A stretch of DNA of 17,572 nucleotides from Gemmatimonadales bacterium. Its GTDB lineage: Bacteria > Gemmatimonadota > Gemmatimonadetes > Gemmatimonadales > GWC2-71-9. Position numbers and translations under genes: made by a program. The DNA lies in NCBI GenBank assembly GCA_025929805.1, contig JAICPP010000041.1, positions 1-17,572 of the forward strand, in the 5' to 3' direction. Under the pieces are notes generated by a model, which saw only the letters and a list, made by a program, of their open reading frames with translations, made no database searches and was not told the DNA's origin. Positions 6,301 to 12,761 of the stretch are shown here, one piece after another; the first letter of the stretch is position 1, and the number at the start of each line of letters is the position of its first letter.

Positions 6301-8796
6301 TTATTCTACTGCAGCAGTTGGGGTAACCTCGTCTCCACCTGAGGCCGATTCTGCCCCACCTTCTTCTTCCTTCACCACCCGGGCAACATCGACCACCGCG
6401 TCACCGGAATCCAGGTTCATGACCTTGACCCCCTGGGTGTTTCTGCCGATGACCCGAATTCCGTCCACCGGAAGTCGAATGATGACGCCGTGGCGAGTGA
6501 TCATCATAAGCTCGTCATCCGGAATGACCTCTTTCAACGCCACGATCGAGCCGGTTTTTTCGGTCTTCTTGAGTGTGATAATCCCCTTGCCACCGCGTTT
6601 CTGCACCCGGTAATCCGAGAGCTCCGAGCGCTTTCCGTAACCCTTCTCGCTTACTACCAGAAGGGTGGCATCCCGCCGGACCACGACCATCCCAATGACC
6701 TCGTCGTCCTTTTCCAGCTCGATGCCTTTCACGCCGGTGGTGGCCCGGCCCATGTCGCGAACATCGCCCTGGTGGAAGCGGATGCTCATCCCATCCTTAG
6801 TGGCCAGGATGATGTCGCTGTTCTGATCGCAAACCTGGACGTCGATCAGCTCGTCGCCCTTCTCGATGTTGATGCCGCAGATCCCCGTCGAGCGCACGTT
6901 CCCATAGGCAGACAGAACGGTCTTCTTTACGGTGCCCTGCCGGGTGGCAAAAATGAGGCACTTGTCATCGGTAAACTCCCGGACCGGCACCAGCGCCGCG
7001 ATCTGCTCGTCGGGCTTGATGGCGATACAGTTGATCACCGGCTTGCCTCTGGCCGCGCGGCCGGCCTGCGGGATCTCGTGCACCTTGAGCCAGTACACCT
7101 GACCCTTGTTGCTGAAGAACATCAGGTAGTCGTGGGTGCTCGCGATGAAGAGGTGCTCGACCCAGTCATCGGCCTTGAGATCGGCTCCGTTGAGGCCCCG
7201 GCCACCCCGGCGCTGGCGCTTGTAGGTGGTAATGGGGATCCGCTTGATGTAGCCGCTGTGGGAAATGGTGATGACCATGTCCTCTTCGGCGATGAGGTCT
7301 TCCACCGTAAACTCGCCCTGGTCGGCTACGATCTCGGTGCGCCGGTCGTCGCCGAACGTGGCGCCGATCTCCTCCATTTCCTCCTTCAGGATGGCCATCC
7401 GCTTGGGCTTCGACGCCAGAATGCCCTTCAGCTCCTTGATCGTGGCGCGGACCTCCTTCAGCTCGGCTTCCAGTTTCTCAATCTCGAGGCCGGTCAGCTT
7501 GGCCAGCCGCATGTTGAGGATGGCATCGCTCTGTTTCTCGCTGAATCCGAACCGCTTCCGCAGCCGGGTATCCGCCTGGGCCGTGTCGTCCGATCCCCTG
7601 ATGATCTTGATGACCTCGTCGATGTTATCGACCGCGATCTTGAGGCCGTCGAGGATGTGCTCCCGCGCCTGGGCGGCTTCCAGATCGAATTGCGTCCGGC
7701 GGGTAATGACGTTGTGCCGGTGATCGATGAAGTGCTGGAGCAGCTCCTTCAGATTCATGACCTTGGGCGCCCCATTGGTGAGCGCCAGCATGATCACGCC
7801 GAAGGTGGTCTGCATCTGGGTGTGCTTGTAAAGCTGGTTGAGGACCACGTTAGGGATCACATCACGCTTGAGCTCGATGACGATCCGCATGCCATCCTTA
7901 TCGGATTCGTCATTGATACCGGTGATCCCTTCGATCTTCTTTTCGCCAGCCAGCTCGGCGATCGCCTTGACCAGGTTTTCCTTGTTGACCTGGTAGGGGA
8001 TCTCCGTAACCACGATCTGTGAGCGGTTGCTGGTTTCCCGCTCTTCGATCTGGGCCCGCGCCCGCATGACGACACGCCCGCGGCCTGTCTCGTACGCTTC
8101 CTTGATTCCCTCCCGGCCGTAGATGTAGGCACCAGTCGGAAAGTCGGGGCCTTTGATGGCCTTTCGGAGCTCCCCCATGGTCGCTTCCGGATTGTCCACC
8201 AGGAGCTGAACGGCCTTGACGACCTCTCGCAGGTTATGGGGAGGAATGTTGGTGGCCATCCCGACTGCGATGCCGCTGGACCCGTTCACCAGCAGGTTCG
8301 GGATCTTGGCCGGCAATACCATAGGTTCCTGGAGCCGATCGTCGAAGTTGGATTGGAAATTGACGGTGTTGCGGTCGATGTCCTCCAACATCGCCATGGC
8401 GACGCGAGTCAGCCGGGCTTCGGTGTAGCGGTACGCTGCCGCAGGATCTCCGTCGACCGACCCGAAATTTCCCTGCCCATCCACGAGCGGATACCGCAGC
8501 GAGAACTCCTGGACCATGCGGACCAGGGCGTCATATACCGATCCGTCGCCATGCGGGTGGTACTTACCCAGCACGTCACCCACCACGGTGGCTGATTTCT
8601 TGTATGCCCGACCCGGCACCAGCCCCAGTTCGTTCATGGCGTAAAGAATCCGGCGATGGACCGGCTTCAGGCCGTCCCGGACATCCGGCAGGGCGCGGGA
8701 GACGATGACGCTCATCGAGTAGTTGATGAACGACTGCTGCATCTCCTCTTCGATGAGTCGGGGCAGAATACGTTCGCGCGAGTTGGGTGCGGTCAT
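6301..8796 (-). CDS. gyrA: DNA gyrase subunit A
   Basis: Breaks and rejoins DNA in the GyrA2B2 gyrase that introduces negative supercoils. It has 831 residues. The N-terminal breakage-reunion domain carries RALPDVRDGLKPVHRRIL, the quinolone-pocket region KYHPHGDGSVYDALVRM and the catalytic tyrosine in RYTEARLT (Tyr124, equal to E. coli Tyr122). The C-terminal beta-pinwheel carries the GyrA box QRRGGRG, which marks GyrA rather than ParC, and a second box-like QKRGGKG near the end. It closes with a short acidic tail. At the position of E. coli Ser83 there is Gly (85 here), followed by Ser; the Asp87 equivalent (Asp89) is kept. AGGA lies about 7 bases before ATG. gyrB is not in the window. Confidence 0.98.
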   Translation of the reverse strand: MTAPNSRERILPRLIEEEMQQSFINYSMSVIVSRALPDVRDGLKPVHRRILYAMNELGLVPGRAYKKSATVVGDVLGKYHPHGDGSVYDALVRMVQEFSLRYPLVDGQGNFGSVDGDPAAAYRYTEARLTRVAMAMLEDIDRNTVNFQSNFDDRLQEPMVLPAKIPNLLVNGSSGIAVGMATNIPPHNLREVVKAVQLLVDNPEATMGELRKAIKGPDFPTGAYIYGREGIKEAYETGRGRVVMRARAQIEERETSNRSQIVVTEIPYQVNKENLVKAIAELAGEKKIEGITGINDESDKDGMRIVIELKRDVIPNVVLNQLYKHTQMQTTFGVIMLALTNGAPKVMNLKELLQHFIDHRHNVITRRTQFDLEAAQAREHILDGLKIAVDNIDEVIKIIRGSDDTAQADTRLRKRFGFSEKQSDAILNMRLAKLTGLEIEKLEAELKEVRATIKELKGILASKPKRMAILKEEMEEIGATFGDDRRTEIVADQGEFTVEDLIAEEDMVITISHSGYIKRIPITTYKRQRRGGRGLNGADLKADDWVEHLFIASTHDYLMFFSNKGQVYWLKVHEIPQAGRAARGKPVINCIAIKPDEQIAALVPVREFTDDKCLIFATRQGTVKKTVLSAYGNVRSTGICGINIEKGDELIDVQVCDQNSDIILATKDGMSIRFHQGDVRDMGRATTGVKGIELEKDDEVIGMVVVRRDATLLVVSEKGYGKRSELSDYRVQKRGGKGIITLKKTEKTGSIVALKEVIPDDELMMITRHGVIIRLPVDGIRVIGRNTQGVKVMNLDSGDAVVDVARVVKEEEGGAESASGGDEVTPTAAVE

Positions 8797-8844
8797 GGAT
8801 ATCCTGTGCTAGAGCGACGACGGCCTGGAGGGGGCCAGCTCAGA

Positions 8845-8874
8845 AATATAGTCGACACCTCCCCCGAGGAGCAA
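8845..8874 (-). promoter_or_regulatory. Candidate sigma-70-type promoter of gyrA
   Basis: On the minus strand TTGCTC (8874-8869) and TATATT (8850-8845) are separated by 18 bases and lie about 50 bases upstream of the gyrA ATG, giving a leader of roughly 40 bases. The -10 matches five of six consensus bases and the -35 matches three to four. No experimental support. The same 186-base gap must also hold the plus-strand promoter of the secreted coiled-coil gene, for which I see no clear boxes. Confidence 0.5.
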
Positions 8875-8982
8875 TCGCGGTACGACGACCGAACCGATGT
8901 AGTGACAAACAGTTAGCAGGCCGCTGCCGGGGCGGGCGCAACTTGACTCAAGGTGTGGCAGCGTGAGGTCGAAACTTGGGAT

Positions 8983-9675
8983 ATGCCGCTCCACTCCCAT
9001 TCCGCGCGAACTCTGCTCTTGCTCCTGACCGGGCTTGTGCTGGGGGGTCAAAACCTGGCCGCTCAGGCACCGGCGCCGAGTGGTTTCGACAGCTTCATCA
9101 TGTTGGTCCCTCCCCGAGACTCGATGTCCATCAAGCGGCACATTCGAGCCGCGGCGGCGGCGGAGGCCGCGGCGGAAAAGTCCCGCCATCAGGCCGAGAC
9201 CATGCGCCTGGGCGCCACCTCCAGGATCGAGTTCAAGAAGGTGGAGATCGTACGGATCAAGGAGCGCATCAATTTGGCAAAGAAGGAAGGCCGCGATGCC
9301 GACCGCTTGGGGCTCGAGGCAGAGCGGAAGGCCGCTGAACGGGAAATCGATCTCCTGAAGCGGCGGGAGGAGCTGCGGGAGGCCGAGGGAGTACTGGAGA
9401 CCAAGCGGGCGGACCTGGCGGCCCTGACCAAGCAGGCGCTGGAGCTGGAGCTGCAGCTGGCAATCAGAAGGGCGGGCCGGCGTGGTCGGGTGCCGCTCAC
9501 AGGCGCCGGAGCCGCCAGCCTTCAGCGGGTCATTGGCGAATTGGAGAAGCAGACGCTGGAGGCGCAGCGAGCCCAGGCCGCATCCAGTATGGAAGTGTCT
9601 GACCAGGAGATACGAGTTATCGACCGGCGCCTGGACCTGCTCGATGCCCAGCAGAAGATCCTGGGAGGAAGCTAA
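8983..9675 (+). CDS. Secreted coiled-coil protein of unknown function
   Basis: No family recognised. From ATG at 8983 it has 230 residues: a Sec signal peptide (SARTLLLLLTGLVLGGQNLAAQA, cleavage likely after residue 27 or 29), a short Pro/Phe-containing segment (30-48), then almost entirely charged heptad-like helix. One coiled coil spans about 52-160 and a second about 176-227, split by a basic Gly/Pro turn (GRRGRVPLTGAG). It is probably periplasmic and elongated. An in-frame GTG at 8953 would add ten residues before the signal peptide; I prefer 8983 because that gives a normal n-region, although neither start has a strong Shine-Dalgarno (GAGG lies 14 bases before 8983). It is transcribed divergently from gyrA. 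Confidence 0.8.
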   Translation: MPLHSHSARTLLLLLTGLVLGGQNLAAQAPAPSGFDSFIMLVPPRDSMSIKRHIRAAAAAEAAAEKSRHQAETMRLGATSRIEFKKVEIVRIKERINLAKKEGRDADRLGLEAERKAAEREIDLLKRREELREAEGVLETKRADLAALTKQALELELQLAIRRAGRRGRVPLTGAGAASLQRVIGELEKQTLEAQRAQAASSMEVSDQEIRVIDRRLDLLDAQQKILGGS

Positions 9676-9679
9676 ACAG

Positions 9680-9850
9680 CTACATCGTCCTGAGGTGGTT
9701 CGACGGCTTGCCGCGCACTAACAACACGGTCCTCGCCCCTCTACCCACGACCGGCCCGACCTTGGGATGCATGATCTCTCCGATGGGCTTTCCATCCCGG
9801 TCCACGACCTCGAGCACCATGATCGGGCTTCTGCTGGTCATCTCTCTCAT
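9680..9850 (-). CDS. Small hypothetical protein, 56 residues
   Basis: Not recognised. The reading frame opens further upstream, but the ATG at 9850 has GAGG 6 bases before it and gives MREMTSRSPIMVLEVVDRDG followed by KPIGEIMHPKVGPVVGRGARTVLLV. The composition alternates hydrophobic and polar residues, suggesting beta strands, and third codon positions are mostly G or C as in the neighbouring real genes. There is no signal peptide or membrane segment. It ends 4 bases from the convergent coiled-coil gene and begins about 165 bases from the divergent sigma-factor start. It might instead be non-coding; conservation would decide. Confidence 0.45.
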   Translation of the reverse strand: MREMTSRSPIMVLEVVDRDGKPIGEIMHPKVGPVVGRGARTVLLVRGKPSNHLRTM

Positions 9851-9925
9851 TTCCTGCCTCGCTTTTAGTCCGCTGATCCAAAATTCGCCGATCTGACGTA
9901 TCGTTGAGATACCTTGATCTGCCGG

Positions 9926-9954
9926 AGGGTTGCTCGGCGTGCGCACGCAACCCT
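9926..9954. promoter_or_regulatory. Inverted repeat upstream of the ECF sigma operon
   Basis: Perfect 8-base arms AGGGTTGC and GCAACCCT enclose a 13-base spacer that itself contains the palindrome GTGCGCAC. It lies 61-89 bases before the sigma-factor start in the 164-base gap between the small minus-strand ORF and the sigma gene. There is no T-run on either side. It may be an operator or a leader hairpin. I see no clear ECF-type (GGAAC...CGTC) promoter beside it. Confidence 0.4.
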
Positions 9955-10014
9955 ATCCACTCCATCTGTGTCAGACACTCGGTTGGCTGGGATGACCTCA
10001 CGTTTCGGAGCCGG

Positions 10015-10548
10015 GTGGAAGAACGCGAGCTGATCGGTCGAGTCCTGGCGGGCGACCCGAGCGCCGAGCGTGCACTCTACGATGCGCACGTGGATCGTGT
10101 GTTTCGGCTGGTGTACCGCATGGCAGGGGACCTCGACCGAGCTCAGGACTACACTCAGGAAACCTTTATCCGGGCGTTCAGTCGCTTAGCCGAATTTCGC
10201 AGCGAAGCAGCCCTCTCGACCTGGCTGGGGTCCATTGCTATCTCGATTACGCTCAACGGGCTGAGAAAGGTGCGTCGGCTCAACCAGCGGGAGCTGGTTT
10301 TGGATGATCTGGCCCCGGTAGGCCGGGTCGAGCGGCTGGCCGACCCGGACCTCAAGACGCGGCTTACTCAAGCCATCGAAGGCCTGCCGGAAGGCTATCG
10401 CGCGGTATTCGTCATGCACGACGTAGAGGGCTATACCCACGAGGAGATCGCCGGCGTTCTCGGGGTGCATCCGGGTACCTCCAAGGCACAGCTGTCCCGG
10501 GCACGAGCCCGCCTGCGGGTTGCGCTGGCTGACTTCGCCAAGGATTGA
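10015..10548 (+). CDS. ECF-family RNA polymerase sigma factor
   Basis: Alternative sigma factor that directs RNA polymerase to its own promoter set. It has 177 residues. Region 2 lies at about 18-85 (LYDAHVDRVFRLVYRMAGDL, DYTQETFIRAFSRLAEF, STWLGSIAISITLNGLRK). A linker (86-120) follows, then region 4 (about 122-170: LPEGYRAVFVMHDVEGYTHEEIAGVLG and GTSKAQLSRARARLR, the helix-turn-helix). There is no extra C-terminal domain. The frame is open further upstream to a TTG at 9904, but GTG at 10015 has GGAG about 5 bases before it and places region 2 at the normal distance, so I use it. Two bases separate its stop from the next gene, an anti-sigma-like membrane protein, which is the usual arrangement for a sigma factor held inactive at the membrane. 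Confidence 0.93.
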   Translation: MEERELIGRVLAGDPSAERALYDAHVDRVFRLVYRMAGDLDRAQDYTQETFIRAFSRLAEFRSEAALSTWLGSIAISITLNGLRKVRRLNQRELVLDDLAPVGRVERLADPDLKTRLTQAIEGLPEGYRAVFVMHDVEGYTHEEIAGVLGVHPGTSKAQLSRARARLRVALADFAKD

Positions 10549-10550
10549 GG

Positions 10551-11189
10551 ATGGACGATCAGATCGAGGATGAACTGCGGGCTGCTGCCCGGGGGTATAA
10601 CGAGCCGCCAGAGACACCACGGGAGGTAATGTGGGAGCGAATCGTGGCAGCGAGAGCGGAAGAAGCGGAACGGGCGGAAGGTCGCTTCCGCGGCTTCCGC
10701 TCCGTCCGCCCCGTGCGCCTCGCGGCAGGCATAGCTGCCGTTCTGGTCTTGGGCATCGGTCTGGGCCGGCTCACTGTCAGGCAGCCCGGCCCCGGACCTG
10801 CTCCGACTCCCGTCAGCAAAGCGGCTCCTGCCAATGCCGCCGCCTATCGTCTGGCTACCACGGAGCACCTCAGTCAGGCTGAGGCTTTCCTGACGCTGTT
10901 CCGGGTATCGGTGCGAGGTAGTGGAGATGAACGCCTGGCAACCGCCACCGCCCGCCAGTTGTTGGCCACCAACCGGCTGCTGCTCGACTCGCCGGCAGCA
11001 AGCGATACCCGGATCAGACTCCTGCTGCAGGATCTTGAGCTGGTCCTGGCAGAGATTGCGCAGCTGTCGTCCCAGCCCCGATCAGGGGAGCTCGACCTGA
11101 TCACAGAAGGTATGGAACAAGGAGGTTTGCTGTCCCGCCTCAGGACCGCCGTGCCTGCGGGCGCGAGCTCGACTCAAGGAGTGTTGTGA
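10551..11189 (+). CDS. Putative anti-sigma factor, single-pass membrane protein without zinc motif
   Basis: It has 212 residues. A cytoplasmic head (1-56, rich in Glu/Arg, with YNEPPETPREVMWERI) should contact the sigma factor. One transmembrane helix spans about 57-75 (VRLAAGIAAVLVLGIGLGRL) and is followed by a Pro-rich linker and a mainly helical periplasmic domain (about 95-212). The head has no His or Cys, so the HxxxCxxC motif of zinc anti-sigma factors is absent. The role is inferred from position and topology, not from sequence family. AAGGA (10540-10544) lies 6 bases before the ATG, which I prefer to the in-frame TTG at 10545. The stop overlaps the start of the HEAT-repeat gene (TGATG), implying coupled translation. 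Confidence 0.75.
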   Translation: MDDQIEDELRAAARGYNEPPETPREVMWERIVAARAEEAERAEGRFRGFRSVRPVRLAAGIAAVLVLGIGLGRLTVRQPGPGPAPTPVSKAAPANAAAYRLATTEHLSQAEAFLTLFRVSVRGSGDERLATATARQLLATNRLLLDSPAASDTRIRLLLQDLELVLAEIAQLSSQPRSGELDLITEGMEQGGLLSRLRTAVPAGASSTQGVL

Positions 11190-12652
11190 TGTATTACCTG
11201 CAGTTGGGGCTGGCCCTTGCCGTGATGCATGCCCACTTGGATATCCCTTTTGGTCCGGTCCGCCGCCTGGACCGGCTGCCCACTATAGCAGTCAGTACCC
11301 CCATCCCGGCGCCCTGGCTGCAAGGAGATCCGGCCGACTCGCTGTATCGAGCGGCGCGGGAGCGGCTGAACCGGAGAGACTATCGGACAGCGGCCGATCT
11401 CTTTGCCCGGATTCCCGTCCGGTTTCCTCGCTCGGGGTATGCCGGCGACGCGCTCTATTGGCAGGCGTTCGCATTGTATCGGCTGGGAAACAACCAGGAT
11501 CTCCGCGCCGCGTTGGTGGCCCTCCGGACCCAGCGTCAGCGCTTTCCCAATGCCGCAACCCGGGGCGATGCCAGCGCCCTCGAGCCTCGGATCCAGGGAG
11601 AGCTCGCTCGCAGGGGAGACCCCGATGCCGCGGAAGCGGTCGTGTCGCGAGCAACCAGCGTCGTGACGTCATCATCGACAGCCCCGGTCCCACCGGTGCC
11701 GCCGGTCCCGCCCGTCCCGCCGGTACCACCCACCCCGCCGACCCGCGGCGTGGTCACCAGCTCGAATGGATGTGCCGAGGCGGATGACGACATGAAAGTG
11801 GCCGCGCTCAACGCGCTGCAGCAGCTGGATGCTGCCCGGGCGCGGCCCGTCTTGAGGAAGCTGCTTGCCCAGCGCGACGCTAAATCGGCATGCCTCCGCC
11901 GCAAGGCAGTGTTTCTGATCGCCCAACAGGACGAGCCCGGTACCGAGGAGATTCTGTTGGAATCGGTGCGGACTGATCCGGATGCCGAAGTACGGCGGCA
12001 GGCAGTATTCTGGCTATCCCAAGTGGGGACCGAGCGGGCCTTGGGTGCTCTGGACTCGATTCTGCGATTCTCAAAGGATCCTGAGATCCAGGAGAAGGCG
12101 GTGTTCGCACTCTCACAGCATGAGAGTCCGCGCGCGCTGCAGGCGCTGCGTACGTACGCCGAGCGGGACGAGGTGAGCCAGTCGGTGCGTGAAAGGGTCA
12201 TCTTCTGGCTGGGACAACGCCAGACTCCGGAGAATGCCGCATTCCTGAGATCGCTGTACCAGCGGCTTCGGGGTGAAGAGCTCAAGAAGCGGGTGCTGTT
12301 TTCCCTCTCTCAAATGGGAGGGGAAGACAATGGGCGCTGGCTGCTTGGGATCGCCCGTGACACATCCCAGGGTATCGAAATGCGCAAACAAGCCCTGTTC
12401 TGGGCTGGTCAGGCCGGAGTGTCGATCGCAGAGCTGACCCGTCTTTACGGGACGGTGAATGATCGAGAGATGCGGGAGCAGCTCGTTTTCGTGTACTCCC
12501 AACGGGACGAGCCTGCGGCGCTGGACAAGCTGATCGAAATAGCCAAACGGGATCCCGACATGGAGCTTCGTAAACGGGCGCTCTTCTGGTTAGGCCAGTC
12601 GGACGAGTCCCGCGCAGTGCAGGCCATACAGGAGATCCTCGACCAGCCGTAG
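11189..12652 (+). CDS. Exported TPR / proline-linker / HEAT-repeat protein
   Basis: It has 487 residues. A hydrophobic N-terminus (MYYLQLGLALAVMHAHL) is a likely but atypical signal sequence. A TPR-like part (about 47-145) contains DSLYRAARERLNRRDYRTAADLFARI and FPRSGYAGDALYWQAFALYRLG, resembling tol-pal/BamD-type repeats. A (VPP)n stretch (about 166-185) is a stiff linker. The rest (about 200-487) holds at least eight helical repeats of 30-33 residues, each with the core hhFxxxQ: Phe and Gln pairs end at about 246, 278, 310, 343, 375, 408, 438 and 470. A weaker ninth copy precedes them. These are HEAT-like scaffolds for protein binding; there is no catalytic motif. AAGGAG lies 7 bases before ATG, and the start overlaps the anti-sigma stop, so it belongs to the sigma operon. 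Confidence 0.85.
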   Translation: MYYLQLGLALAVMHAHLDIPFGPVRRLDRLPTIAVSTPIPAPWLQGDPADSLYRAARERLNRRDYRTAADLFARIPVRFPRSGYAGDALYWQAFALYRLGNNQDLRAALVALRTQRQRFPNAATRGDASALEPRIQGELARRGDPDAAEAVVSRATSVVTSSSTAPVPPVPPVPPVPPVPPTPPTRGVVTSSNGCAEADDDMKVAALNALQQLDAARARPVLRKLLAQRDAKSACLRRKAVFLIAQQDEPGTEEILLESVRTDPDAEVRRQAVFWLSQVGTERALGALDSILRFSKDPEIQEKAVFALSQHESPRALQALRTYAERDEVSQSVRERVIFWLGQRQTPENAAFLRSLYQRLRGEELKKRVLFSLSQMGGEDNGRWLLGIARDTSQGIEMRKQALFWAGQAGVSIAELTRLYGTVNDREMREQLVFVYSQRDEPAALDKLIEIAKRDPDMELRKRALFWLGQSDESRAVQAIQEILDQP

Positions 12653-12669
12653 CAACCCTTTGCCTCTTC

Positions 12670-12756
12670 CCTCCGTCTAAGCCTCGCGTTCAGCGCGATT
12701 GGTGCGGATCGGACGTTGATCCGCCGCATCGCATACCTGGCCAGGCTAGACGGAGG
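12670..12756 (+). promoter_or_regulatory. Structured leader that can sequester the Shine-Dalgarno of the DUF5916 gene
   Basis: The leader arm CCTCCGTCTAAGCC (12670-12683) is complementary to GGCTAGACGGAGG (12744-12756), giving 13 base pairs with a single bulged A. The second arm contains the GGAGG Shine-Dalgarno of the GTG at 12762. Inside the 60-base loop lie two further perfect hairpins: TCGCG/CGCGA (12684-12698) and GCGGATC/GATCCGC (12704-12724). Together they form a branched structure. This is a sequence-level prediction only. No known riboswitch class is recognised. Confidence 0.45.
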
Positions 12757-12761
12757 TGCCA

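Noticed and set aside
6490..8022. Open frame of 510 codons on the plus strand opposite gyrA
   Set aside because: It lies wholly antisense to gyrA, whose protein matches the family end to end. The translated product is repetitive in composition and has no domain; long antisense frames are normal in GC-rich DNA.
9953..9961. DnaA-box-like CTATCCACT near the point where gene direction changes
   Set aside because: Only seven of nine bases match TTATCCACA and it is a single copy; there is no AT-rich unwinding region or dnaA/dnaN, so no origin is claimed.
11690..11745. Short tandem DNA repeat within the HEAT-repeat gene
   Set aside because: It is explained by the coding of the Val-Pro-Pro linker; the copies differ at third positions and do not form a mobile or CRISPR-like repeat.
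12704..12724. Hairpin GCGGATC/GATCCGC as an intrinsic terminator of the sigma operon
   Set aside because: It is not followed by a T-run and lies inside a larger pairing that includes the next gene's ribosome site, so a leader structure fits better.
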